The position numbers and the translations under genes are program-made. Of a DNA stretch of 64,000 bases, positions 25,729-33,975 are shown piece by piece. The notes under the pieces were generated by a model that saw nothing but the letters and a program-made list of their open reading frames with translations, had not been told where the DNA came from and ran no database searches. Position 1 is the stretch's first letter. Every line of letters begins with the position of its first letter. This DNA comes from Clostridia bacterium (lineage in GTDB: Bacteria > Bacillota > Clostridia > Christensenellales > Borkfalkiaceae), in the NCBI GenBank assembly GCA_017558825.1, contig JAFYTO010000010.1, forward strand, positions 1 through 64,000, read 5' to 3'.

Positions 25729-26583
25729 ATGGAAAATCATTTTGAAGAATATAAAATTGGCGCATATTTAACAAACCCTATATCATACCGCGGTGTTAAA
25801 ATCTTTCAAGTAGGTAGGCTCTACTGTAATAAAGGTAGAGTTATTAAACCACACCTTCATTCCGAGTTTTTTGAGCTTACAATTGTAACTGACGGCGAAG
25901 GCATAATTACAACCAACAATATCCCCGTTAAAGTAAAAAGCGGTGATATATACCTTTCTTTGCCACTTGATAAGCACGAGATAATTTCGTCAAGCGCAAC
26001 GCCTTTAAAGTATGACCATATCGCCTTTTATATAGAAAACGCCGACCTTTACAAGGAAATGGACTACGTTATTACAAATTTCCATAGCCCCACTGAAAGA
26101 ATTATTAACGACAATAGAATTATAAGGTTAACCTCCTTAATTTTGGCGGAATACACTAATAATAGCGAGTATCATGACGAGATTATTGCAAACCTACTTA
26201 ACACTATAATAGTTTACATAATTCGTGACTTTAAAAACAAGGAAACGTGCAATGAATTTGAAAGTGTAACAAGCAAGGAAATTTTATGCACTCAAATAAT
26301 GAATTATATAGACGTAAACATTTTTGATATTGAGTCTTTAACCGTTATAAGTGACGTGTTTAAATATAATTACAGTTACATTTCTTCAATGTTTAAATCG
26401 GTTACAAAAACATCACTGCGCGAGTATTTTTTAAATAGAAAGCTCGAAATTGCCAAATCGCTCGTTGATGAAAATAAGCTTAAAATTTATCAAATTGCTG
26501 AAAAACTCAACTATTCTACGCCTAACGCTTTTACAAAAGTATTTAAACAAAAATACGGCTATTCGCCTAAAAAAATGAAATAG
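25729..26583 (+). CDS. AraC family regulator with cupin sensor
   Basis: 284 residues. The N-terminal cupin barrel (about 35-110, HLHSEFFELTIV and PLDKHEI) senses an unknown sugar; the C-terminal double HTH (about 190-284) contains FKYNYSYISSMFK and the family end FTKVFKQKYGYSPKKMK. It is divergent from the three-oxidoreductase operon with 170 nt between starts, so it is the likely activator. The message seems leaderless. Confidence 0.9.
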   Translation: MENHFEEYKIGAYLTNPISYRGVKIFQVGRLYCNKGRVIKPHLHSEFFELTIVTDGEGIITTNNIPVKVKSGDIYLSLPLDKHEIISSSATPLKYDHIAFYIENADLYKEMDYVITNFHSPTERIINDNRIIRLTSLILAEYTNNSEYHDEIIANLLNTIIVYIIRDFKNKETCNEFESVTSKEILCTQIMNYIDVNIFDIESLTVISDVFKYNYSYISSMFKSVTKTSLREYFLNRKLEIAKSLVDENKLKIYQIAEKLNYSTPNAFTKVFKQKYGYSPKKMK

Positions 26584-26599
26584 AAATCTACATTTTCTA

Positions 26600-26628
26600 T
26601 TGAATTTTTTTACTTTTTATGCTAAAAT
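26600..26628 (+). promoter_or_regulatory. Promoter of the FNT gene
   Basis: TTGAAT (26600-26605), 17 nt ending TATGC, TAAAAT (26623-26628); extended -10 type. Confidence 0.7.
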
Positions 26629-26654
26629 AATTACAAAAAATAAAGGGATTTTAT

Positions 26655-27338
26655 ATGATACAAAAATTTAACCGCGGTGCTTTTAACGACATTGTACACT
26701 TTATATTTATGACGCTTTTATCGGGCGCAATGATAGGAATTTGCGCAACGTCATCACTCACGGCAAACGTTATTGTTGAAAACGGGCGCATTGTTGGCGC
26801 GCTACTTTTCTCTCTTGGTATGTTTGTAATACTTGCGTTTGAAATGAAACTTTTTACTGGTTTAATTCCAAAAATTCCACACACCACCCCACGCTCTTAC
26901 TGGCAAATTGCCGTTTGCTTGATTGGCAATTTTATAGGCGTTTATATAGTTTACATTCTTGTTAGTCAAACTTATTATGCCGACAAGGTTTTAGCCTCTG
27001 GCGCAAGCCTTATTAAAAATAAACTTGAACTTGATAATTGGGCGTTTAGCGCAATTTCTTCTGGCATATTATGCGGCGTGCTTATTACACTTTCCGTTTT
27101 AAGCGTTGACCATTCACACCACAAAGGTTTAAGTGCTAACGTTGGCGTAATGTTCCCAATTATAGTTTTCGTATTTTGCGGTTTTGACCACTCTATTGCT
27201 AATATGTTTTATTTTTACTGCTTAAAGGAAATTTCTTGGCGAGTAGTTGGCTATATTGCACTTACCATTTTAGGCAACTTAATTGGTGGTATAATTCTTC
27301 CTCTTATATTAAAGTTAAGAGATAACGACCCTGTTTAA
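26655..27338 (+). CDS. Formate/nitrite transporter (FNT) family channel
   Basis: 227-residue inner-membrane protein with six hydrophobic helices. The pore-region motif FTGLIP stands in for the common VTGN, and GFDHSIANM near the C-terminus holds the central histidine of FNT channels. The family carries formate, nitrite, hydrosulfide or lactate-type anions. It is shorter than FocA and somewhat divergent, so the substrate is uncertain. Monocistronic, with its own promoter and terminator. Confidence 0.8.
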   Translation: MIQKFNRGAFNDIVHFIFMTLLSGAMIGICATSSLTANVIVENGRIVGALLFSLGMFVILAFEMKLFTGLIPKIPHTTPRSYWQIAVCLIGNFIGVYIVYILVSQTYYADKVLASGASLIKNKLELDNWAFSAISSGILCGVLITLSVLSVDHSHHKGLSANVGVMFPIIVFVFCGFDHSIANMFYFYCLKEISWRVVGYIALTILGNLIGGIILPLILKLRDNDPV

Positions 27339-27355
27339 AAATCTAATACAAATTA

Positions 27356-27382
27356 AAAGGCTAACGAGTTTCGTTAGCCTTT
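27356..27382. terminator. Terminator between FNT and ICMT-like genes
   Basis: Perfect 12-bp stem with GTT loop (27356-27367 with 27371-27382), then T-rich; serves both converging genes. Confidence 0.85.
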
Positions 27383-27387
27383 ATTTT

Positions 27388-28059
27388 TTACCAAATAAAT
27401 GGAATTAAGCGGTATTTAACTTTTAATTTATATTCTTTGTAGCCCTCAAGCTCTTTTTCTAAAAAAGCCTCTTCGCCTTTAATGCGCTTTGCAATAATGA
27501 ACGGGTACGCTAAAAATACAATGAGCGAATAGAGTGAGCCTAAAACTATTGGCATAGCAATAAATAATAAAAGAGTTGCGCTATACATTGGGTGCCTTAC
27601 AATACCGTATAAGCCCGTATCTACCACTTTTTGATTTTCTTGAACTTTTATTGTACGGCTTAAATACGCGTTTTCTCTTAAAACTTCAGCATATAAAATA
27701 TACGCTATTATAAACGCCACCGCTCCGCCTATTGAAACGCCAACAGGAAGAATATACCAATTAAACCTTACGCCTAATCCTGCAAGTATAAAACCTATTA
27801 AAAACATAAGTCCGCTTAACTTTATAACAACATCTTGGTCTTTCAACTTTTCTTTTGCGTCAAGACGGCTACTTAATAAGTTGGGGTCTTTAATCATCAT
27901 TACAATTCCTGCAAAAAACATAGGAATAAATAATAAACCCATAAGTAACCAGCCATTAAAATAGTTTAGCGTGCCTGCCGGTAAAAATATAAGTGCGCCA
28001 ACTAAAACTACGCCAAGTAAAAATTTTATAATTGCACTAAAAAATAGTTTTACACTCAT
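27388..28059 (-). CDS. Isoprenylcysteine carboxyl methyltransferase-family membrane protein
   Basis: 223 residues with about five hydrophobic helices. The C-terminal signature (GIVRHPMYS, then EEAFLEKELEGYKEYK and RLIPFIW) is that of the ICMT/PEMT-like family of S-adenosylmethionine-dependent membrane methyltransferases. Bacterial members act on unknown lipids or small molecules. It is a single gene between two terminators. Confidence 0.85.
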   Translation of the reverse strand: MSVKLFFSAIIKFLLGVVLVGALIFLPAGTLNYFNGWLLMGLLFIPMFFAGIVMMIKDPNLLSSRLDAKEKLKDQDVVIKLSGLMFLIGFILAGLGVRFNWYILPVGVSIGGAVAFIIAYILYAEVLRENAYLSRTIKVQENQKVVDTGLYGIVRHPMYSATLLLFIAMPIVLGSLYSLIVFLAYPFIIAKRIKGEEAFLEKELEGYKEYKLKVKYRLIPFIW

Positions 28060-28132
28060 TTTTATTGCTCCTAAATTTTATATAATTATTATACCAAAAA
28101 AAGTAGTGTTATGCAACATTATACCAAAATAA

Positions 28133-28160
28133 AAACTCGGCTTTTATTTAAGCCGAGTTT
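28133..28160. terminator. CTCGGC-type terminator, copy 2
   Basis: 11-bp stem, 6-nt loop, then TTTAATTTTTTT on the plus strand. It lies downstream of gap. Confidence 0.85.
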
Positions 28161-28171
28161 AATTTTTTTAA

Positions 28172-29191
28172 TTAGATTTCTGCAAAGTATTTGATTGTTC
28201 TTACCATTTGTGAAGTGTAAGAGTTTTCGTTATCATACCAAGAAACAACTTGAACTTGGTAAGTATCGTCGTCAATTTTAGAAACCATAGTTTGAGTAGC
28301 ATCGAATAAAGAACCGAACTTCATACCAATAACGTCAGAAGATACGATTTCATCAGTGTTGTAGCCGAAAGATTCAGTTGCTTGAGCTTTCATAGCTTCG
28401 TTGATGCCTTCTTTAGTAACGTCTTTACCCTTAACAACTGCAACTAAAATAGTAGTAGAACCAGTAGCAGTAGGAACACGTTGAGCAGAACCAATAAGTT
28501 TGCCGTTGAGTTCAGGAATAACAAGACCGATTGCTTTTGCAGCGCCTGTTGAGTTAGGAACAATGTTCATAGCACCAGCACGTGACCTTCTTAAATCACC
28601 CTTTCTTTGTGGACCGTCTAAAATCATTTGGTCGCCAGTGTAAGCGTGAACAGTAGTCATAATACCAGAAACTACAGGAGCATAGTCGTTAAGTGCTTTA
28701 GCCATAGGTGCTAAGCAGTTAGTAGTACAAGAAGCAGCAGAAATAATAGTATCTTCTTTAGTTAAAGTGTTTTCATTTACGCTATAAACGATAGTCTTAA
28801 GGTCGTTACCTGCAGGAGCAGAAATAACTACTTTCTTTGCGCCAGCGTCAATGTGTGCTTGTGCTTTTGCTTTAGAAGTGTAGAAACCTGTGCATTCTAA
28901 AACAACGTCAACGCCAATTTCACCCCAAGGAAGTTCAGCAGCGTTTGCTTTTGCGTAAATGATAATTTCTTTACCGTCAACGATGATAGAGTTATCAGTA
29001 GCGTCAACTGTGTGACCTTTTGCAAGATAGTTACCTTGCATTGTGTCGTATTTTAAAAGATGAGCAAGCATCTTTGGGCTTGTAAGGTCGTTGATTGCTA
29101 CAACTTCATAACCTTCTGCGTCAAACATTTGTCTAAATGCTAAACGACCAATACGACCGAAACCGTTAATTGCAACTTTTACATTTGCCAT
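28172..29191 (-). CDS. gap: Glyceraldehyde-3-phosphate dehydrogenase
   Basis: 339-residue glycolytic enzyme that oxidises glyceraldehyde-3-phosphate to 1,3-bisphosphoglycerate. N-terminal [12 protein letters not shown] binds NAD, catalytic Cys is in SCTTNCLAP, and the substrate-binding WYDNENSY closes the protein. Length and motifs are normal. GGAGG precedes ATG at 29191. Monocistronic, ending at a CTCGGC-type terminator. An inverted repeat upstream (29243-29263) may be an operator. Confidence 0.97.
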   Translation of the reverse strand: MANVKVAINGFGRIGRLAFRQMFDAEGYEVVAINDLTSPKMLAHLLKYDTMQGNYLAKGHTVDATDNSIIVDGKEIIIYAKANAAELPWGEIGVDVVLECTGFYTSKAKAQAHIDAGAKKVVISAPAGNDLKTIVYSVNENTLTKEDTIISAASCTTNCLAPMAKALNDYAPVVSGIMTTVHAYTGDQMILDGPQRKGDLRRSRAGAMNIVPNSTGAAKAIGLVIPELNGKLIGSAQRVPTATGSTTILVAVVKGKDVTKEGINEAMKAQATESFGYNTDEIVSSDVIGMKFGSLFDATQTMVSKIDDDTYQVQVVSWYDNENSYTSQMVRTIKYFAEI

Positions 29192-29242
29192 TTTATTTGT
29201 CCTCCAAAAATAATTAACTTTTAGTTAAATTTTAACATATTC

Positions 29243-29263
29243 ATAGTAACTGTGCGTTACTAT
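29243..29263 (-). promoter_or_regulatory. Perfect inverted repeat upstream of gap
   Basis: 8-bp arms ATAGTAAC/GTTACTAT with a 5-nt spacer, 52 nt before the gap start. A likely repressor site within the promoter region; the promoter itself is not clear. Confidence 0.5.
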
Positions 29264-29293
29264 TTGTTATTATATAGATTTTAGGCTATTTAG

Positions 29294-30049
29294 TCAAATA
29301 ATTTAACGCCATTATTAAAAATATACTTTGCTAATTTGAAACGCATTAAAAAATTAGGGTTTTCCGACCATATTCCTTTTAAGCACAGTGACGGCAAAGA
29401 AAAGATTTTCCGCGTACAAGAACATTCGGTTAGCGAATATTTTAAGTTGCTAAAATCACTTAAAGAAAAATACAAGGACCAAATTGAAATTTATATCGGC
29501 TTTGAAACGGAATATTTTCCTAAATATTTTAATAAAATGGTTAGCGACGCAATTAACGCGGGCGCACAGTACTTTATTTTAGGTCAACACTCTCTTAATA
29601 CCGACCGTAACGACGGTTATGATAACCTTCCCTACGTTGACTCAAGGTGCTTTACGGAAGATAACCAAATTTTATCAAATTACGTGGACTCTGTTATAGC
29701 AGCTGCAAAAACGGGCTACATAAGTTACGTTGCCCACCCAGACTGCATTAAATTTTTTGGCGATTCAAGCGTTAGCAATAAAGAATTTGAGCGTATGCTT
29801 ATTGCATTAAAAGAGTTAAACGTGCCCGTTGAAATAAATTTATTAGGCATTAGAACTAACCGCAACTATCCGCGTAAAGACTTTTGGCAAATTGCAGGCA
29901 AAGTAGGCACGCCCGTAGTAATTGGTATGGACGCGCACCAAGAAATTGACGCGTTTGACGGTAAATCACTTGAAACCGCAAAAGAAATGATAAAGGAATT
30001 TAACCTTAACTTTATTAGTGATTACAAGCCAAAACTTATAAACAAATAA
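29294..30049 (+). pseudogene. 5'-truncated PHP-family histidinol-phosphatase-like gene
   Basis: About 237 residues from TTG 29336, or slightly more from the preceding in-frame stop at 29291. It keeps the later PHP motifs FSDHIPF, GFETEYFP, GQHSL, HPDC and GMDAHQ. It lacks the first 30-35 residues that in this family carry the HxH metal-binding strand, and no reading frame upstream supplies them. There is no Shine-Dalgarno sequence before the TTG, and the missing 5' part would fall in the gap promoter region. The remaining frame has no internal stop, so the loss is recent or the remnant is still made. I call it a pseudogene. Confidence 0.7.
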
Positions 30050-30051
30050 AT

Positions 30052-30079
30052 AAAACTCCTACTAAAAAGTAGGAGTTTT
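30052..30079. terminator. Terminator after the PHP remnant and sialidase gene
   Basis: Perfect 12-bp stem, AAAA loop, T-run; shared by converging genes. Confidence 0.87.
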
Positions 30080-30083
30080 TTAA

Positions 30084-31202
30084 TTATTCTTTTGCGAACG
30101 GGTCGCCTTTTTCATATTTTGTAAGTTTTGAAACAACTTTTTTAAGGTATGAGTTTTTGCTTGTAATTTTGCCTTGAATAATATCTTCTTCGGTTATTTT
30201 TGCAAGCAATATTTCTCTTGCTTCGGCATAAACTTCGTCTAAACTCTTTTTAAACGCGCCCCTTTCTCTATCATAGGTTATATAAATATAGCCGTTATAT
30301 TCTTGCACGTCTGGGTACGCTACGAATTTGCGCTCGTCTAAAAGAAGTTTATATTTAAAGGTTTTGCAGTTGTCTTCCGAAATTAACGCGGTAAGGTTAT
30401 TTCTACCATCATAGTCGTAGTGGTTTATAAGTAAATATCTACCGCTTTTTAATTTTGTTATGCTAAAACGCGAATTTGGGCCTTTTAGGTTGCTATCTAC
30501 AGGCTCGCTCCAAGTTTTTCCTTTATCATTTGAATAGGAAACGGCTATTCCGTAAGTTGTTCTTATAAGCATCATAAGTGAGCCGTCGTCAAGTTCAACA
30601 ACCATATGCTCGTCAAACGAACGGTCGGTAGCCAAAGTGCCGCCTAATTTTACAAAATTTTTGCCGTTATCTACGCTTTTATAAACAAACGCGCCCTTTT
30701 CTTTGCCTTCCCTTTCAGTTGTAGGAACTTCTATATAACCGCGGAACGAATCTTCCCACACGGCAATAGGAAACAGCCACTCTCCGCTACTTAAAACTAC
30801 GGGCTTATTCATCATAACGTCGTACCCGATAAGTTTTGGCTCGCTCCAAACCAAATTGTCGCTATCAGGGTTTTCGCAAACGGAAGCGTAAGTGCCTTCG
30901 CCAGTTTCGCCCATATAGCCCCAAAATAGCCATAACCTTCCTAACGGGTCTATCCACAAAACTTCATCAAAACACCTACCGCCGTCTTTATTATAAACTA
31001 CGGTTACAGGTGAAGAAAAAGTTTTGCCGTCATCATCAGACTTTAAAACAAGAACAAAGTTTCCAGTTTCTTCCTTAACGCCACCACTATAAAAACCAAT
31101 AAAAATTCTTCCGTTTTTCGTTACGGCAACGCCAGGAATTCCTTGCCAAAGCCTATTGCCGTTACCATAATTATTAAGTTCGTTAGCGTTAGTAATAATC
31201 AT
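30084..31202 (-). CDS. Sialidase/BNR-repeat family protein, cytoplasmic
   Basis: 372 residues with beta-propeller character. At least three Asp-box-like turns are seen (SDDDGKTF, SVDNGKNF, SNDKGKTW), plus the RDE-like region of sialidase-like hydrolases. There is no signal peptide, so it would act on internalised sugars. The catalytic Tyr/Glu and Arg triad cannot be assigned with confidence, and many family members are not sialidases. It lies 21 nt after the C-S lyase gene and seems to be the last gene of that operon. Confidence 0.7.
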   Translation of the reverse strand: MIITNANELNNYGNGNRLWQGIPGVAVTKNGRIFIGFYSGGVKEETGNFVLVLKSDDDGKTFSSPVTVVYNKDGGRCFDEVLWIDPLGRLWLFWGYMGETGEGTYASVCENPDSDNLVWSEPKLIGYDVMMNKPVVLSSGEWLFPIAVWEDSFRGYIEVPTTEREGKEKGAFVYKSVDNGKNFVKLGGTLATDRSFDEHMVVELDDGSLMMLIRTTYGIAVSYSNDKGKTWSEPVDSNLKGPNSRFSITKLKSGRYLLINHYDYDGRNNLTALISEDNCKTFKYKLLLDERKFVAYPDVQEYNGYIYITYDRERGAFKKSLDEVYAEAREILLAKITEEDIIQGKITSKNSYLKKVVSKLTKYEKGDPFAKE

Positions 31203-31223
31203 AAAGTTGCCTTTAAAAAGTTT

Positions 31224-32393
31224 TTATAATAATGCCTTTTTTAAGCGGTCAAGCGCTTCTTTAAGTGTTGCGCGTGGTGCGCCAATGTTTATTCTAAAAT
31301 GGTCTTGAAGCCCTGTGTAACCGTCAATTTTATGGTTGTCCATCCAATAGTAGTGGCCAGGGTCAGGCATAATGCCTGCTTTTTTCATAAGTTCGTTGTA
31401 CTTTTCAGTAGTTAAGTTAAGCGCTGAACAGTCAATCCACATAAGAATTGTGCTTTCAGGCTTGTAGGCTTTAAGTGGAGTGCCTTTTAATTCTTCACAA
31501 ACAAAATCAATATTCGCTTGTAAATATTCTAAAAGTTCATCAAGCCAAGCCCCGCCTTGAGTATACGCCGCAGTTTGTGCGCAAATTGACATTGCAGTAG
31601 GCCTACCGCAAACGTTGCCTGTTTCGTATAAAATGTCTTTAATTCTCTTTCTTAAGTTATCGTCTTTAACAACAACCGAGCCAATGTGGAAGCCGCCAAA
31701 GTTGAATGATTTTGATGGAGAGAATACGCAAATTGCTCTATCTTCCATCCCTTCAATTAAACGAAGTGATATAAATTTATGCCCTTTATATACGATATCG
31801 GCGTGAATTTCATCGGCAATAACGTAGCCGTTATATTTAATTACGATTTGAGCAAGTTTTTCAAGTTCTTCCTTTGTCCAAACTCTGCCAGACGGATTAG
31901 ACGGAGAGCAGAACATTAAAACTTTTGCGCCGTCTTTAAACGCTTGTTCAATGCCTTCGTAGTTAAGGGTGTAGTAACCGTTGCCGTCGTCGTTCATTAA
32001 AACTTCAACGCAAACGCGGCCGCGCATTGATGCGGAAGTTATTGACGGAGTGTGGAGCGGTGGCATAACGATAACCTTGTCACCTTCCTTTGTTAAAGCG
32101 TATAATGCCGCACGCATTGTATTTAATACGCCTGGCGTTGCCATTAAATGTTCTCTTTTAATTACTTCGCCGTGACGTTTAAAACGCCAATCTATAATTG
32201 CTTGATAATCGCGTTCAGTCATCATTTCATAGCCGTATAAACCCGTAGCAACGCGGTCTAAAAGCGCCTTTGTTACTTCTGGTGGAGAAGCAAAGTCCAT
32301 ATCTGCAACGGAAAGTGCTATGCAGCCCTTTTCAACGTCCCATTTACAGTTGCCTGGCTCTCTTTTAGTGTAAACTTTATCAAAATCGTACAT
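31224..32393 (-). CDS. MalY/PatB-type aminotransferase (cystathionine beta-lyase)
   Basis: 389-residue class I/II PLP enzyme. The PLP Lys lies in SPSKSFNFGG, and PSNPSGRVW and DEIHADIVY are the standard PLP-binding blocks. MalY/PatB proteins cleave the C-S bond of cystathionine or cysteine. ATG 32393 was chosen for AAGGAG 7 nt upstream; an in-frame ATG 54 bases further up would overlap the previous gene. Its position after an ATC hydrolase-like gene fits a role in cysteine sulfur metabolism. Confidence 0.9.
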   Translation of the reverse strand: MYDFDKVYTKREPGNCKWDVEKGCIALSVADMDFASPPEVTKALLDRVATGLYGYEMMTERDYQAIIDWRFKRHGEVIKREHLMATPGVLNTMRAALYALTKEGDKVIVMPPLHTPSITSASMRGRVCVEVLMNDDGNGYYTLNYEGIEQAFKDGAKVLMFCSPSNPSGRVWTKEELEKLAQIVIKYNGYVIADEIHADIVYKGHKFISLRLIEGMEDRAICVFSPSKSFNFGGFHIGSVVVKDDNLRKRIKDILYETGNVCGRPTAMSICAQTAAYTQGGAWLDELLEYLQANIDFVCEELKGTPLKAYKPESTILMWIDCSALNLTTEKYNELMKKAGIMPDPGHYYWMDNHKIDGYTGLQDHFRINIGAPRATLKEALDRLKKALL

Positions 32394-32415
32394 TGTTAGT
32401 CTCCTTAAATTAAAA

Positions 32416-33147
32416 TTAGAGTGTGTATTCAAGCCCGTCGCTTGCAATTATATAAGGGCAAGCAAACAGAGGTTTGAGTTCGTTTATTTTTGCAATATGT
32501 TTTGCGCCTAAATGCGCTAAAATTATTTGCTTACTTTTTACGTTTTTCATTGAGTTAAATTCTGGCTCGTCCGCAAAATGTGCAAATTCCGAAACTATTA
32601 AATCAAATTCTTTTTCATAGGCAATTTTAGGAAAATCTCTATGATTTGTAGCAAGGTCGCCGGTAAAAAGTACGCGCTTATAGTCGTCCGTTTCTATCAT
32701 AAACGAAAATGACGGTAAACCTAATAAATGGTCGTTTTTAATAGCGGTAACGGTTATGCCGTTTTCATTATAAATTACGCCTTCGTTAACCGTTTTAAAG
32801 GTTATATGTTCAAGCACGGCCTCCTTATCTTCGCCCATTGCTTGCGACCAATTTAAAAGCGGGTCAATAGCGTTTTTATCGGGCATATAAATAGTTGTTT
32901 TACCCTTATTATAATGCACGTAGTTTTTAATTAAGGTAGGAAGTTCGCTTGCGTGGTCACAGTGCATATGCGTTATAAAGTACGCCGTAACCTTATCAAG
33001 CGTTAAGCCCATATTAGTTAATAAATACTCAACGGGCGCACCAACGTCAATCAAATAATTTTTGCCGTTATGCTCAAACATATAAGACGTGCAGTATCTA
33101 TTAACTTCCGCTCTGCCGTGGCTTGTGCCTAAAAATTTGATTTTCAT
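32416..33147 (-). CDS. MBL-fold metallo-hydrolase
   Basis: 243 residues. The zinc motif THMHCDHAS is complete, with GDLATN and a late HLGAKH as further ligands. N-terminal KFLGTSHG is like the ribonuclease Z / phosphonate branch of the superfamily, but the exact substrate is not evident. It lies 8 nt after the ATC hydrolase-like gene, in the same operon. Confidence 0.85.
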   Translation of the reverse strand: MKIKFLGTSHGRAEVNRYCTSYMFEHNGKNYLIDVGAPVEYLLTNMGLTLDKVTAYFITHMHCDHASELPTLIKNYVHYNKGKTTIYMPDKNAIDPLLNWSQAMGEDKEAVLEHITFKTVNEGVIYNENGITVTAIKNDHLLGLPSFSFMIETDDYKRVLFTGDLATNHRDFPKIAYEKEFDLIVSEFAHFADEPEFNSMKNVKSKQIILAHLGAKHIAKINELKPLFACPYIIASDGLEYTL

Positions 33148-33155
33148 AAATTACC

Positions 33156-33656
33156 TTATTTGTCTTTTTTATGGTATCTTAAAGAGCAACGGTCGTCGCC
33201 TTTAGCAATACATTTAGGAAGGTCTAAAACGCTACCATAGCATTCGCCAATGCCGTTATCGCCACACATTGCAATATCACAAAGCATTGCTATTTCTTCA
33301 TCACTGCAGCCTGCTTTTTGCCAAGCTTTAACGAGAGGGCAGTAGCCAAAGTCAATAGAAAGCTTATCATCAGTGCTTTCTAAAATTTTCATTTCAAAAA
33401 CCATTTGTGCAGCTTTTGTAAATAACGTTTTCTTTAATCCCTTTAAACTGTCTGTTTTGCCCTTTTCAACAAGTTTTGCGCCTTGCATTAAGCCACAACG
33501 CTTAATAGCGTCCGACGCAAACTCTCTTGGGTCTAAACCCCTTTTCTTTGCTTCGTCACATAATAAATAAAGCCAAAGAGCACGATGTTCTAATTGCTCT
33601 CTAACCGCTTGTAAAAGTTTCATTTTGTTTTTTGGTTCGTTTTTAACAATGCTCAT
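33156..33656 (-). CDS. L-2-amino-thiazoline-4-carboxylic acid (ATC) hydrolase-family protein
   Basis: 166 residues. The pattern of helical N-terminal half followed by DFGYCPLVKAW, CDIAMCGD and CSLRYHK (cysteine-rich) is that of the ATC hydrolase family, which opens a thiazoline ring on the way to cysteine. ATG 33656 follows AAAGGA by 7 nt; a further ATG upstream lies at the promoter. First gene of the operon with MBL, C-S lyase and sialidase-like genes. Family assignment is by pattern; activity is unproven, since many members lie outside cysteine pathways. Confidence 0.7.
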   Translation of the reverse strand: MSIVKNEPKNKMKLLQAVREQLEHRALWLYLLCDEAKKRGLDPREFASDAIKRCGLMQGAKLVEKGKTDSLKGLKKTLFTKAAQMVFEMKILESTDDKLSIDFGYCPLVKAWQKAGCSDEEIAMLCDIAMCGDNGIGECYGSVLDLPKCIAKGDDRCSLRYHKKDK

Positions 33657-33693
33657 AATAATATCCTTTGTAAATTTTATTATATACTCATTT

Positions 33694-33699
33694 ATTATA
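33694..33699 (-). promoter_or_regulatory. Extended -10 promoter of the ATC hydrolase operon
   Basis: Minus strand TGATATAAT (extended -10) 37 nt before the ATG at 33656, with a weak GTGCAA -35 at 17 nt. The remaining gap to 33875 is AT-rich; I see nothing else in it. Confidence 0.6.
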
Positions 33700-33875
33700 T
33701 CACATAAATTTCCTAATTGCACTATTTTTTAGAATTTTGTAATTATTTTTTTACTTTAATTTTTATAAAAAACTTATTATAATTTTTTAATTCTATTGAT
33801 TTTAATGTAAATATGTTGTAACATATAATAGATAGATTTAAGTAAAATATTGTTAAATTTTGTAAAAAATACTAT

Positions 33876-33946
33876 AAATGCAACTAATAGTTGCTAAAAC
33901 ATGTAACGCTTAATTAGTTGTTGCATTTAATAATTTAATATATAAT
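33876..33946 (+). promoter_or_regulatory. Promoter and operator-like palindromes of the XRE-GlmM gene
   Basis: TTGTTG (33918-33923), 17 nt, TATAAT (33941-33946). A perfect palindrome GCAACTAATAGTTGC (33880-33894) lies upstream, and a related half-site TTAGTTGTTGCATT covers the -35. The arrangement looks like autoregulation by the HTH domain encoded just downstream (inference). Confidence 0.65.
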
Positions 33947-33975
33947 ATAATTGTTTAATATAAAAGGAGATTGTT

